Shown: positions 25,801 through 32,700 of the stretch, piece by piece
Layout of the letters: each line of letters starts with the position of its first letter
How positions within the stretch are numbered: the first letter of the stretch is position 1
Source of the DNA: Corbicula japonica
Lineage: Eukaryota; Mollusca; Bivalvia; Venerida; Cyrenidae
Assembly (NCBI GenBank): GCA_038501625.1
Contig: JAZAYU010000006.1
Coordinates: forward strand, 10,772,181 to 10,836,180
DNA length: 64,000 nucleotides
Direction of reading: 5' to 3'
Made by a program: the position numbers and the translations under genes
The notes under the pieces: generated by a model
Seen by the model: only the letters and a program-made list of their open reading frames with translations
Database searches by the model: none
Told to the model about the DNA's origin: nothing

Positions 25801-27907
25801 AGTTTTCAAATTAATTTCAAATTATTTGAACTGTTTTAAGAAAATTTGTTTTTAATGGAAGCTTGTTTACCGGTTTGTTGTGTTAAAAATTCCATCCTAG
25901 TGAACTGGTCAGAGTTAAGATGATAAAATTTTTACAAAGATATATAAACTGTACTAAAACACAGACGACAGACAATCTGTTTCATTGAAACAAAGAAGTC
26001 TTTACATAGACTTCCGAGAGCAATGTCTGTGTTATATATTGGGGATTCTCTCTTTAAATACCTGACCGTGCGGGGTAACAGTAAGGTCATCTTCCGAAGC
26101 GGTGTCCGAGTGGAAGATATTGAGGCTGTTTTGGGTAGAGTATCGGAATGCGAGGTTAGTAAAGTGAATGAAAAGGGTTATTTAGTATATCACTAAACTC
26201 TAATATCGCTATTCATGATTATAATTTACATTTAATAAAATTAGTTTTAATATAATGATTATATTAAAATATTAATAATAATATAAATTAACTAATTAAA
26301 TTTACAATAAAATACAACTAACTATAAATTGATTCATCGTGTTCTTTATATTTCAGGCTGTAGTTGTATATGTCCCGAGTGAGAATCCAGTAAGTATTTT
26401 GAGCCACAGGCGGTAGTATTGGACCCTACACGCCCCCCAACACCCCTGGAACCCTGTGCTTGAATTTCACTAAATGACCTCTTAAAACAATTTAAGCACC
26501 ACATCTATACATATAATAAACAAAAAATATGATTTAAATAAAAAATACTGGGCATACCCTTTACTGGTATATTACCATAGACAAGGTTGGAAAGGACTCT
26601 GTCACTAGCTATCTCTTTGTTAAAAATTGTCACCCATTAAATATAATCTTTTTCGGCCAGCACTTGGTACTTTAAATGCATGTGGAAAAACAAACATTAT
26701 TAAGATCGGTTAGATCATTGAGTAAGATCATTGAGAAAGATCATTGAGTAAGATCATTGAGTACCCCATTCGGCTTTGCTATGCTCTTAGCTGCTTATGT
26801 TTTATATGTTTGTGTGCTTTTGCATGCAACATTGTTAAGCAGATAAGTGGGTTGGAGTCTTTTCACCAAGACAACTTGTACTTGTTTTGTGATATGAGAA
26901 CCTGTTGGGGCAAGTGTGAGGTTGGTGCACCCTAGAACCTGGTTTAAACCCCCAGTGGCAATTTGATTTGCCACTGACCGTTCCAAGGCGGTAACCCCTC
27001 GGGTTCTCATTTTTGTTTATTGTTAGTGGTGTCTTTTTTGAAACTGATTATTTTATTAACCATGCTCTCTCCCCCTCTCTTCTTCTTGACTGTGTGGAGA
27101 GGCTGTTTTTTCTGAATATGGCGATTCCTGATATGCATATTTCACCTTATTATTAATTGATATTAAATTATGTCTATAATTAAAATACAATATATCACAA
27201 ACTGCACCACTTAAAATCATTCATATGATACTTAGATCAGTAAACACTGGATTAAATGATGTTGTTTTTTTATTTTTAGAAAAGAAAAGTTTTTGATCCA
27301 ATAACGCTTTCAGAGGAGCTTACAAATTGCGAGAAAGAAATATTAGCTGACAGAAACATCGATCTGGAAGCCAGCCAGTATCTGCAAGCATTCCTCAAGG
27401 TATGTCAATTGCTCCGGATTATCTTTAACATCCCACAAAACTAAAACTATGTAATTATAATCTGCTAAACAGTTAAGTGTTTCTTGTAAGGCTTTTTGTA
27501 TAACTTCAATGGAAACAAAATCAATAGGTTAGATAAAACATTAACATTACAATCCCAGAAAACAACTAGCTAATTTTGTATTTGATTGTTATTCTTTGCT
27601 ACAGGTTGGCTCAGATATTATTTTAAAAGAAACTGGGGTCGATCAGCAGTCACAACCAGGGGTTGTTGACTACATAGTACAATGCTTGCATGTCTGTTGG
27701 TGTATGTGCATACACGATCCTCCCGTTCACATCGATTTCCCGCGGACAGAAGGCGATATAAAATATGACACCACCATTTTCAAGTATTATACGAGGAAAA
27801 GAAAATACCTAGATTTCGTTGTCTGGCCACCATTGTACATGTGCAAAAATGGACAACTGTTAGCTAAAGGTGTTGCAGAGGCACGAAGACGTGGGGAAAC
27901 TAACTAA
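7776..27907 (+). CDS. SPATA18-like: Mitochondria-eating protein (MIEAP/SPATA18) family gene, spliced
   Basis: Exons by splice sites and phase: 7776-7889, 9015-9293, 11523-11592, 15446-15488, 17312-17450, 19366-19397, 19460-19658, 21321-21470, 27280-27399, 27605-27907. A possible earlier exon is 4602-4694, and optional ones are 26023-26154 and 26357-26389. Every junction keeps one open frame. Together with 4602-4694 this gives about 513 residues (about 568 with the optional exons), near the roughly 540 of human MIEAP; the true start is not seen. The N-terminal half is charged coiled coil (7776-9293). The C-terminal half carries MIEAP-domain features: RVLDEASASM, LYENEWNRAF, CLHVCWCMCIHDPPV and LDFVVWPPLYM...GQLLAKGVAE. 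Family role: p53-inducible mitochondrial quality control through vacuoles that degrade damaged mitochondria; the function of mollusc copies is inferred. Introns are loaded with repeats. Confidence 0.8.
8050..8120 (-). tRNA. tRNA-like sequence (SINE head or tRNA pseudogene)
   Basis: On the minus strand an A box (TAGCTCAGAGAGG, 8098-8109 region) is followed about 44 bases later by a B box (GGTTCGTGTCCC, 8054-8065). The spacing is right for a tRNA, and the anticodon-loop position reads TTGTAAG (TGT, Thr-like). The acceptor stem does not close cleanly. It lies in an intron and adjoins a CACGCA-type simple repeat. A SINE head is more likely than a working tRNA gene. Confidence 0.55.
8144..8222. 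repeat. (ACGC)/(CACA) simple repeat
   Basis: Mixed ACGC, ACGT and CACA short tandem tract, directly downstream of the tRNA-like sequence. A related GCGT tract, on the other strand, occurs at 34868-34928. Confidence 0.85.
9015..9293 (+). CDS. SPATA18-like: MIEAP-like gene exon: long coiled coil
   Basis: Acceptor CCTCTTTCTGCAG, donor GTAAGT at 9294. 93 codons, phase 0/0. Highly charged (many Lys, Glu, Gln) with leucine/isoleucine heptads, for example NNVAKLEEQIKELIVANFNL, so a coiled coil for self-association is predicted, as in the N-terminal half of MIEAP proteins. Confidence 0.8.
9855..10025 (+). repeat. Dispersed repeat family B, fragment
   Basis: Matches the middle-to-end of the family: TTGTTTTGCCACTGGCCGTT, GGTTCTCACTTTCGTTGAAT, TGTTTGTGGCGTCTATTTTC, CCATGCTCTCTCCTCCTCTC. 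Confidence 0.75.
10195..11180 (+). repeat. Dispersed repeat: GTCACACC minisatellite head plus ~160-bp internal tandem units
   Basis: Starts with a variable (GTCACRCY)-type minisatellite (10246-10320), ending TGTCCGTCCGC. About five to six diverged units of roughly 130-175 bp follow, each with a phrase like CGTTTC.GCTATTTCTCTGCAACT.CTGGATGG.TTTCA and ACACAGAGTTATGGCCCTTTGATA. Unit starts are near 10326, 10499, 10665, 10795, 10948 and 11110. It lies inside a MIEAP-like gene intron and is non-coding. Confidence 0.85.
11523..11592 (+). CDS. SPATA18-like: MIEAP-like gene exon: short basic linker
   Basis: Acceptor TGATTTTGTCAG. Two donors are possible and give the same phase: G/GTGAAT after 11583, or C/GTATGT after 11592 (better consensus). 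It encodes ETTAKKSILSEKVKRILIQT plus three residues and one base. Both options splice in frame to 15446. Confidence 0.6.
11929..12558 (+). repeat. Dispersed repeat family C, near full copy
   Basis: Begins AGATGAAAAGGGAAATTTGA and ends GCCGCCACACGGCACAAGCA..CTACTGTGAT. It holds a hairpin (GGGCAGTAAT...ATTACTGCCC) near 12010-12041 and a TGAGC(G/A).TACTCAATATT motif. It is homologous to 61184-61838 and, in part, to 61839-61985, 52915-53090 and 58153-58360. No ORF. Confidence 0.9.
12559..15445. other. AT-rich intron of the MIEAP-like gene
   Basis: Long intron with no splice-bounded open segment that I can support. AT-rich throughout, with no clear dispersed repeat. Confidence 0.5.
15446..15488 (+). 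CDS. SPATA18-like: MIEAP-like gene micro-exon (43 nt)
   Basis: Acceptor TCTTTCCTTTTCAG, donor GTAAGT at 15489. It reads LAENLDCPMNRNS in frame, entering in phase 1 and leaving in phase 2. These phases exactly join the exon ending at 11592 (or 11583) to the one starting at 17312, which is the main support for it. Confidence 0.65.
17312..17450 (+). CDS. SPATA18-like: MIEAP-like gene exon: helical segment
   Basis: Acceptor TTATTATTTTTCAG, donor GTAAGC at 17451. 46 codons after one base, encoding AEKACGQTVNEIKQYQQYIQ and a charged continuation ending KDQKDFTLR. Helical, probably coiled coil leading into the C-terminal domain. Confidence 0.75.
17640..18690 (+). repeat. Dispersed repeat family B, interrupted by a SINE tandem array
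   Basis: The family B 5' part (CTCTGCTTGCCTGGTGATTT..CCATCTACAG) occupies 17640-17745. Its continuation (GGTTTATGGGGAAATC, then CACCAAGACAACTT near 18590) resumes at about 18420. The 255-bp tandem array sits between, so the array landed in an older family B copy. Confidence 0.75.
17751..18417 (-). repeat. 255-bp tandem array of a tRNA-derived SINE, 2.6 units
   Basis: Units start at 17751, 18006 and 18261 and look identical by eye. Each has a tRNA-like pol III promoter on the minus strand: A box TTAGCTCAGTCGG (first unit 17824-17836) and B box GGGTTCGCTCCC (17765-17776). The third unit stops at GACATCGGTAAC. Units also carry the tail GTACGGGGAGACTTTTTACG..GCCGCCACAC shared with repeat family C. 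Near-perfect identity suggests recent unequal crossing-over, or an assembly artefact. Confidence 0.9.
19366..19397 (+). CDS. SPATA18-like: MIEAP-like gene micro-exon (32 nt)
   Basis: Acceptor CATCTGATTATTTTCAG, donor GTATAC (weak). Phase 0 in, phase 2 out: ten codons RACYSLKRYF plus TG, completing TGG (Trp) with the G at 19460. Without it the 17312 exon cannot join the 19460 exon in frame. Confidence 0.5.
19460..19658 (+). CDS. SPATA18-like: MIEAP-like gene exon: start of MIEAP domain
   Basis: Acceptor TGTTGTTTGTTCAG, donor GTATAT at 19659. After one base, 66 codons. It carries MRVLDEASASMMYNNPNIAV and FLYENEWNRAFVELR, matching the family pattern in which a DEA-S motif precedes an LY-NEW-AF segment. 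It ends ITTQFLLSILK. Confidence 0.85.
20001..20790. mobile_element. Foldback (MITE-like) element with repeated TACGTCCATCG motif
   Basis: The ends are inverted: ATTTATGGCGTACGAACAGG at 20004-20023 pairs with the GTGCGCCATATTTAT region near 20773-20788. Both arms then carry GGTGCACC(T)GTAAATTTA and several copies of TATACGTCCATCG/CGATGGACGTATA with variants. I count at least eight such 13-base units in mixed orientations. No ORF. It lies within the 19658-21321 intron. Confidence 0.8.
21321..21470 (+). CDS. SPATA18-like: MIEAP-like gene exon: middle of MIEAP domain
   Basis: Acceptor TTTATTTAAAG (weak pyrimidine tract), donor GTATTG at 21471. 50 codons, phase 0/0, with NRVSAIRKSLATLVMKDLW and the acidic SEDEFQVVPEATQ. 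The frame is open, and an upstream in-frame stop at 21300-21302 limits the exon. Confidence 0.7.
22335..23430. repeat. 1.1-kb imperfect palindrome
   Basis: The left arm (22335-22920) is the diverged reverse complement of the right arm (22975-23430). Paired blocks include ATAGTGAACGGCAGTCAAGT (near 22358) with ACTTGACTGCCGTTCACTAT (near 23390), ATCATACCTAACGTTTTGTT with AACAAT.AAACGTTAGGTAT, and TAATACATTGTAAACAGCAA with GGCTGTTTACAGTGTATTA. The centre is near 22945. It lies inside the 21470-27280 intron and is non-coding. Confidence 0.85.
23441..24719 (+). repeat. Pair of 53-bp direct repeats 1.2 kb apart
   Basis: CCTAACTAAATTTCTTACAA through CTCCTGTTGCGATTTG occurs identically near 23441-23493 and 24667-24719. 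The first copy directly follows the palindrome. The sequence between looks unique apart from a foldback at 24278-24455. Confidence 0.85.
24278..24455. mobile_element. Small foldback (MITE-like) element
   Basis: Imperfect inverted ends: CTGGCACTCTTGC..CGTTAATTTTCGTAAA on the left pairs with TTTACGAAAATTAATGAAGT..GCCAG on the right. About 178 bp, no ORF. Confidence 0.7.
25555..25880 (+). pseudogene. Decayed LINE reverse-transcriptase fragment
   Basis: Across frameshifts the plus strand reads ITLIPK, then NWRPISLLNAD, then VIDYF at suitable distances. These are the fingers-domain motifs of L1/Tx1-type non-LTR reverse transcriptases. No catalytic YADD box survives. It lies about 60-390 bases upstream of the TATA-like site at 25941. 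Confidence 0.7.
25941..25948 (+). promoter_or_regulatory. TATA-like box ahead of the 26023 ATG
   Basis: TATATAAA at 25941-25948, 75 bases upstream of an ATG opening an exon with a good donor. Placement would put a start site near 25975 and give a leader of about 50 bases. The frame is also open back to 25948, so use as an internal exon cannot be excluded. Confidence 0.4.
26023..26389 (+). CDS. SGNH-hydrolase-like N-terminal exons (two exons)
   Basis: Exon one, 26023-26154, has 44 codons from ATG and opens MSVLYIGDSLFKYL; VLYIGDS resembles block I of SGNH/GDSL hydrolases with the nucleophile Ser. FRSGVRVEDIE then sits where the family has its second conserved Gly region. Donor GTTAGT. Exon two, 26357-26389, has 11 codons (AVVVYVPSENP) between TTTATATTTCAG and GTAAGT; the family usually has a VV.H.G.N strand here. 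Both exons are phase 0/0, so they can splice to the MIEAP-like exon at 27280. I see no block V (Asp-x-x-His), so the hydrolase is incomplete. Options: alternative first exons giving a 195-residue protein with a MIEAP tail, cassette exons of the long form, or a relic. Confidence 0.5.
26670..27145 (+). repeat. Dispersed repeat family B, long copy
   Basis: Good copy of the family, including TTTTCACCAAGACAACTTGT, GAGAACCTGTTGGGGCAAGT, TGGTGCACCCTAGAACCTGG, TTGCCACTGACCGTTCCAAG and the terminal GCGATTCCTGATATGCATAT. A short GATCATTGAGTAA direct repeat runs at its left edge (26713-26762). Confidence 0.85.
27280..27399 (+). CDS. SPATA18-like: MIEAP-like gene penultimate exon
   Basis: Acceptor TTTTTTATTTTTAG, donor GTATGT at 27400. 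40 codons, phase 0/0: starts KRKVFDPITLSEELTNCEKE and ends ASQYLQAFLK. It splices in frame to the last exon. Confidence 0.8.
27605..27907 (+). CDS. SPATA18-like: MIEAP-like gene last exon: C-terminal MIEAP signature
   Basis: Acceptor TTATTCTTTGCTACAG; 100 codons and TAA at 27905-27907. It holds the most recognisable part of the family: IVQCLHVCWCMCIHDPPV, an F..Y.R....LDFVVWPPLY block and NGQLLAKGVAEARRR at the C-terminus. Confidence 0.9.
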   Translation, partial: VGSDIILKETGVDQQSQPGVVDYIVQCLHVCWCMCIHDPPVHIDFPRTEGDIKYDTTIFKYYTRKRKYLDFVVWPPLYMCKNGQLLAKGVAEARRRGETN

Positions 27908-28269
27908 AATCGTTTCTTTTTTGCGTTTTGCAAGGTGACATTAAACACTCGTATTTTTAAAAACTTTACAAATGTTTTACTTGTAGTTTTATTTAATTTC
28001 TTGTATAAATTTCTTATATGTATATCTTTTTATTACCTATATTTTCTCTTGTAGTTTTTGGAATTATCTTGTTTGTCCGGAAATGTTAGTAAGATTCTTG
28101 CGATTAGTCAGGCTACAGAACATAATGCTTTAAAGGGTATGATGTTTGTTGATTTGCCAATAAACTTATTTTTCATTTCAGGCCCCTTGCGAGTAACCTC
28201 TTTATTTGTTTCATACTTGATCAGATTACACCAACATGTACGTACATGTATTCATAAACTTCAATAAGT

Positions 28270-28309
28270 CATGCAATATGTGGGGGCAAATTGTTTTGCC
28301 ATTGGAAGT
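28270..28309 (+). repeat. Family B fragment, left part, cut by an insertion
   Basis: GCAAATTGTTTTGCCATTGG is the middle of repeat family B. The family resumes at 32628 (GTTCTCATTTTCGTTTGAGG) on the far side of the 4.3-kb TIR element, so the element appears to interrupt a pre-existing family B copy. Confidence 0.65.
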
Positions 28310-28313
28310 TTAA

Positions 28314-28602
28314 GGTAATTTATACCCCCAGATAGTATAGTTGCACTAATGATGAGCTGTGAAAATTAAATTATCATTTTTTTCAACAATTTCCAACAAA
28401 CTGTTATTATATTGTTACAAACAGATGAATACTGATAATAACAGGAGACAATTGTTGCAAAAAATGAATTTTGTTAGAAAAGTAATTAAATGTGGTACCT
28501 GCTATGTTGTCTAATCCGGGTGTCAAAATAAAGCACTTTCCGCTCAAATATATCATAAATAATTAATTACAATATCCAGTTTAATGGTTCATCTAGGGTA
28601 CC
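28314..28602 (+). repeat. Left terminal inverted repeat of the LINE-bearing element
   Basis: Shares GATGAGCTGTGAAAATTAA, GATAATAACAGGAGAC, AATGTGGTACCTGCT and TCTAATCCGGGTGTCAAAAT with the reverse complement of 32299-32612, with scattered mismatches. Confidence 0.9.
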
Positions 28603-28630
28603 GCAGTAAAAAACAGTACATCTTAATGGC

Positions 28631-29224
28631 ATGACACAACAACAGTCGGCGGAGTATAGTAACAGAAAACACTTACAAACAAAAGACTCAAACAAGTCAC
28701 AATGGACAAGAATATTCAAAAGATCTACAACATTTAAAAATAGTGTACAACAGAGACCCGCCAGCAGAATATACACACGCAACAGTTTTAGTGCATTAGA
28801 ATTCTTAGAAGACACTACGCCCCAGCGACGAGTGACACACACAGGGAAAAACCAGGCAAGATCGCCGTTGGACACAGATGTTGTGACTAAAAAACAACGA
28901 GAAGAACTAATATGTACAGATGAAGACACCACGTCACATATACAATCAGGATATAAATCACAATATGAGCGTGAAATTGAAAATGAAACATGTAATAACT
29001 CAGACACTGAGCATTCCATAAACATTACAATAACAGACACGCAACAAATATGTACAGACACGGATAGTACATCACCAATACAATCAAGATATGAACAACA
29101 ACAAGAGTCTGAAATTGAAAATGAAACATGTATTATTTCAGACAATGAACATTCCATAAATATAACAATAACAGACATGCAAAATGACGATTCTTTAAAA
29201 AAAATCGTGCGCTCAAATGGATAA
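28631..29224 (+). CDS. LINE ORF1 (hydrophilic, unclassified), 197 aa
   Basis: An intact frame of 197 residues immediately upstream of the LINE endonuclease region; its stop overlaps the next ATG (ATGGATAA, 29217-29224), as LINE ORF1/ORF2 pairs often do. The protein is rich in Gln, Thr, Asn, Ser and Glu. It contains an internal repeat of about 60 residues: TEHSINITITDTQQ near residue 135 recurs as NEHSINITITDMQN near 181, each preceded by ENETC. I see no zinc knuckle or RRM. Likely an ORF1-type nucleic-acid-associated protein by position. The opposite strand also has a long open frame (28567-29286), which I regard as a shadow. Confidence 0.7.
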   Translation: MTQQQSAEYSNRKHLQTKDSNKSQWTRIFKRSTTFKNSVQQRPASRIYTRNSFSALEFLEDTTPQRRVTHTGKNQARSPLDTDVVTKKQREELICTDEDTTSHIQSGYKSQYEREIENETCNNSDTEHSINITITDTQQICTDTDSTSPIQSRYEQQQESEIENETCIISDNEHSINITITDMQNDDSLKKIVRSNG

Positions 29225-30209
29225 CAGTGAGAGATCAAGCTCGAAAACACGTGTACTCCGTGCAGAAGCACGGGAATTTTCACCAATTACGGTTAATACT
29301 CAATATGGATTAAATGGAGACGGCTGTCATATAGCAGACAATGTTTGTATTGACCAAATAATATCATCTCAAAATATTATGTTTAAATGTATGTGGGATA
29401 AATTCAAAATTACGTATACCAGAATTTGTATCATTAATTGAGAAGTATGATATAATTGGTCTACAAGAAACAAAAACAGACGGCAGTGACAATATAAAAC
29501 TGACGAGTTATGATGTGCATTTTTTAAATGCAGTATCTTTCACGTATTAAATCAGGTGGAATTGCTCTTCTTGTTAAAAATGAAATTTCAACATATATTT
29601 CAGTGGATGAAAGAAGTAAAAGTAAATTAGTGAATTTTTTCACTATTTCTCACAAATTGTATGGTGCATCAGAAAATAACAAGGATTTCAAATGTGGTGT
29701 AGTTTACTTACCCCCTGCCTGCTGAAGATATGCGCATGGCAATCCCTTTTCTGAAATACAACAAGAGGTAAACAGGTATTGTTTAAACTCAGATCATATA
29801 TTGTTGTTTGGTGACTACAATTCACGATGTGGGAACTTACCAGACTTTGTGTCACTAGATGGATTAATAAGCAACATTTATGACTTACAATATCTATGAA
29901 GAGGTTGAAATTATTACCAAGTTGAACTTTAATTCATGTAATATACCTACCGTAAGGAAATGCAAAGATACTTTTGTTAATGACTACGGTCACCAGTTGG
30001 TAGATTTTTGTAAACAAAATTTACTATTCATACTAAATGGTAGAATAGGCTTTGATTATTGCGATACCAAACTCACATGTAAAGACGTCAGTACAGTCGA
30101 TTATTTCCTATCAACCTCACCTGTTTTTAGGAATATTGTAAATTTACAAGTCGAAGAATTTAGTCATTTGTACTCGGACATACAATGCCCAATTTCATTG
30201 ATTATATAA
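29217..30209 (+). pseudogene. LINE APE-type endonuclease domain, broken
   Basis: Read over at least three frame changes, it shows the endonuclease order: LNVCGINSKLR near 29380, IIGLQETKT near 29455, SGGIALLVK near 29550, GVVYLPPA near 29698, ILLFGDYNSR near 29800 and DYFL near 30100. The last block reads YSDIQCPISL, where the usual catalytic SDH is replaced. The domain cuts target DNA to prime reverse transcription in intact LINEs; this copy is inactive. Confidence 0.9.
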
Positions 30210-30387
30210 ACGAAATGTTCGGAAAAGCGAGACAAAAATCAAACCAAAAATTTAATATGTACTAAATTATGGGATAATGATATGAACAATAAATCCTCTG
30301 AAAATCTTGACGTTCTAAAAATTGCAGAAATAGAAATGAAGCTTGACAATATGCTTGCAGATAATAATTACAGTATCTCGGCGGTAA

Positions 30388-32126
30388 ATGAGATATGCGA
30401 CGACATTTCGTGCATATTTGAAAAAATGCTCTAGAGAATCACTTGGCACTGTACATAAAACGACATTTAAACACAGACGCCAATGTAAACACGAATGGTT
30501 TGACCAAAACTGTCGGATTTTGAGAAATCAGTATCATAGAATTAGAAGAATATACAATAAAAATACGTACAATAAAAAGCTACTGAAAGATATAAGTAAA
30601 CAATATAAAAATCTCATAATAAATACAACAATGTCAAAACTGAAAATCTTCGAAAGCTCCAAAATGCAAATCCGAAAGAATATTGGCGAATTATCAATAA
30701 TGCTTCTAAAAATAACGCTCAACCGAACGCATCATTATCCGACCTAAACAATTATTTTAAAGAGGTAAACGAGGTACAGTTAAATAACGATGAAGAAAAT
30801 AATCAACCGTTTATTGTCAATGAAGAGTTAAATGAAGAAATAAACATGCCAATAAATGAGCAAGAAATTCTAAGAGCAGTTAAAAATTTAAAAAACAATA
30901 AAACTCCGGGCGTCGACAACATTATAAACGAACAAATAAAAGAAAGCGTGTATTACATGTAACCAACTTACATTAAACTGTTTAATATTATTTTTAATGA
31001 AGGTTTAATTTCCGAAACATGGACAATGGGTATAATTAAACAAATCTATAAAGGTAAAGGGGATCCAAAATTTACAGAAAATTACCGTCCTATCTCTTTG
31101 CTCAGTTGTTTTGGAAAATTGTTGACAAGTATAATTAATAATAGGCGAAATACATTTGCAGAAAAATCTGGATTAAATAAAGATTTTCAAGCTGGTTTTC
31201 GTAAACATCACTCAACGATTGATAACTTATTTATTTTGAGAAGCATTTTAGATATCGTTTTTTCAGAAAAGAAAAAATTGATATGCTGTTTTATTGATTT
31301 TACACAATGTTTTGATAGTATTTGGAGAGTCGGACTTTGGCAGAAATTACAAAAAGAAATAATTAATGGCAAATGTTTTCAAGTTATTTACAAAATGTAT
31401 GAAAATATTAAGTCAAAAATTAAGACACATGAAGGAACATCTGATGTTTTTAACTGTGATAACGGTGTAAGACAAGGAGTGAATTTATCTCCCTTTTTAT
31501 TTAGTATATTTTTAAATGATCTTGATAGTTATATTACAGATCATCAAGTACAAGGGGTAAACAAAAATGTTGATTTTCACATATATCTTAAATTACTTAT
31601 TCTATTGTATGCAGATGACACTGTTATATTCAGTGATAATGAAGATGACATGCAACTCGCTCTAAATTGTTTTAAATCTTACTGCGATACATGGAAACTC
31701 AATATCAATACCAGTAAAACAAAAATTATTACATTTAGTATGAGTTCTCGTAATAGGGTAAGAACATACAAATTAGGTGCAGAGGAACTTGAAAACGTAA
31801 GCGAATATAAATACCTAGGCGTTTTTCTTTCAAAAAGTGGTTCATTTGCGACAACTAAGAAATACATTGCTCAACAAGGTGAGAAAGCTCTTTTTGCTTT
31901 GCTTAGAAAAATTAATACTTTAGCCTTACCATATGATATCCAAATAGATCTCTTTGAAAAAACCGTTAAACCCGTATTGCTCTATGGCAGTGAAATTTGG
32001 GGTTATGGGAATTTAGACATGCTAGAACGTATACAGTTATTATACAGAAACCTATGTCGCAAAGTTGGAAAGTTGGGTCAACCAGTGTTACTTTTTCAAA
32101 ATAACTTGAAAATATTGCTCTTATAA
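30388..32126 (+). pseudogene. LINE reverse transcriptase (Jockey/CR1-like group), broken
   Basis: A spacer with WFDQNC and many Arg/Lys (30388-30747) precedes the reverse transcriptase. NNKTPGVDNIINEQIK near 30893 is cut by a TAA at 30958-30960. The long frame 31026-32126 holds YRPISLLSCFGKL, AGFRKHHSTIDN, CFIDFTQCFDSIWR (first catalytic Asp), GVRQGVNLSPFLFSIFLNDL, LLYADDTVIFS (YADD box) and YKYLGVFLSKSG. It ends abruptly after LYRNLCRK, where the frame runs into foldback-arm sequence. The C-terminal domain and 3' UTR are missing, which is unusual because LINEs normally lose their 5' end. Clade assignment is tentative. Confidence 0.93.
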
Positions 32127-32298
32127 ATCAAAATCTAAACACATCATCCTTTGTCCCATGAAGTCACTCTCCCATGCAAAAACCATGCAAATCATGCCCA
32201 CTTGTGTTTACCTGTAGGACAGTTTAATCTCTACATGTATAACAATGTAAATCTTGTGTGATGGTATTTGTGCAGTGTTTTGAAGTCAATGTTTAAAA

Positions 32299-32612
32299 AG
32301 TTATTTTTAAAAAGTAACACTGGTTGGCCCTACATGGAACATTATACTGGATATTGTAATTAATTGTTTTGGATTTATTTGAGTGGAAAATGCTTTATTT
32401 TGACACCCGGATTAGACAACAAAGCAGGTACCACATTTTATTACTTTTCTAACAAAATTCTTTTTTTTCAACAATCGTCTCCTGTTATTATCAATATTCA
32501 TCTGTTTGAAACAATATAATAACGATTTGTCCGGAAATTGTTGAAAAAAATGATAACTTAATTTTCACAGCTCATCATTAAGACAACTGTACTATCTGGG
32601 CTATGAATTACC
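32299..32612 (-). repeat. Right terminal inverted repeat of the LINE-bearing element
   Basis: Inverted partner of 28314-28602. Its inner edge (AAAAAGTAACACTGGTTGGC) also pairs with 32074-32106. Confidence 0.9.
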
Positions 32613-32619
32613 TTAAGGC

Positions 32620-32700
32620 CATCGTGTTCTCATTTTCGTTTGAGGTGTATTTTGTTAATTGGTCATTTTATTTCACATGCTATTTTTCCTATCTACTTTT
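32620..32700 (+). repeat. Family B fragment, right part, beyond the insertion
   Basis: GTTCTCATTTTCGTTTGAGG through the CACATGCTATTTTTCCTATC region follows the family B order and continues the fragment at 28270-28309. Confidence 0.6.

Larger units (their letters stand above)
28314..32612 (+). mobile_element. 4.3-kb TIR-bounded element holding LINE coding sequence
   Basis: Inverted arms of about 290-310 bp (28314-28602 and 32299-32612) start GGTAATT.ATA and end the mirror way. TTAA stands on both outer sides (28310-28313, 32613-32616). Between the arms lie LINE ORF1, endonuclease and reverse transcriptase in plus orientation. A second piece of arm-type sequence (GGGTCAACCAGTGTTACTTT, 32074-32106) follows directly after the reverse transcriptase and can pair with 32299-32330. 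This suggests the LINE lies inside one arm of a foldback element of about 840 bp. No transposase is seen. Confidence 0.75.

Noticed and set aside
28567..29286. Minus-strand frame of 239 codons
   Set aside because: It is antisense to LINE ORF1, Ser/Cys/Val-rich from the complement of Gln/Asn/Thr codons, and has no domain.
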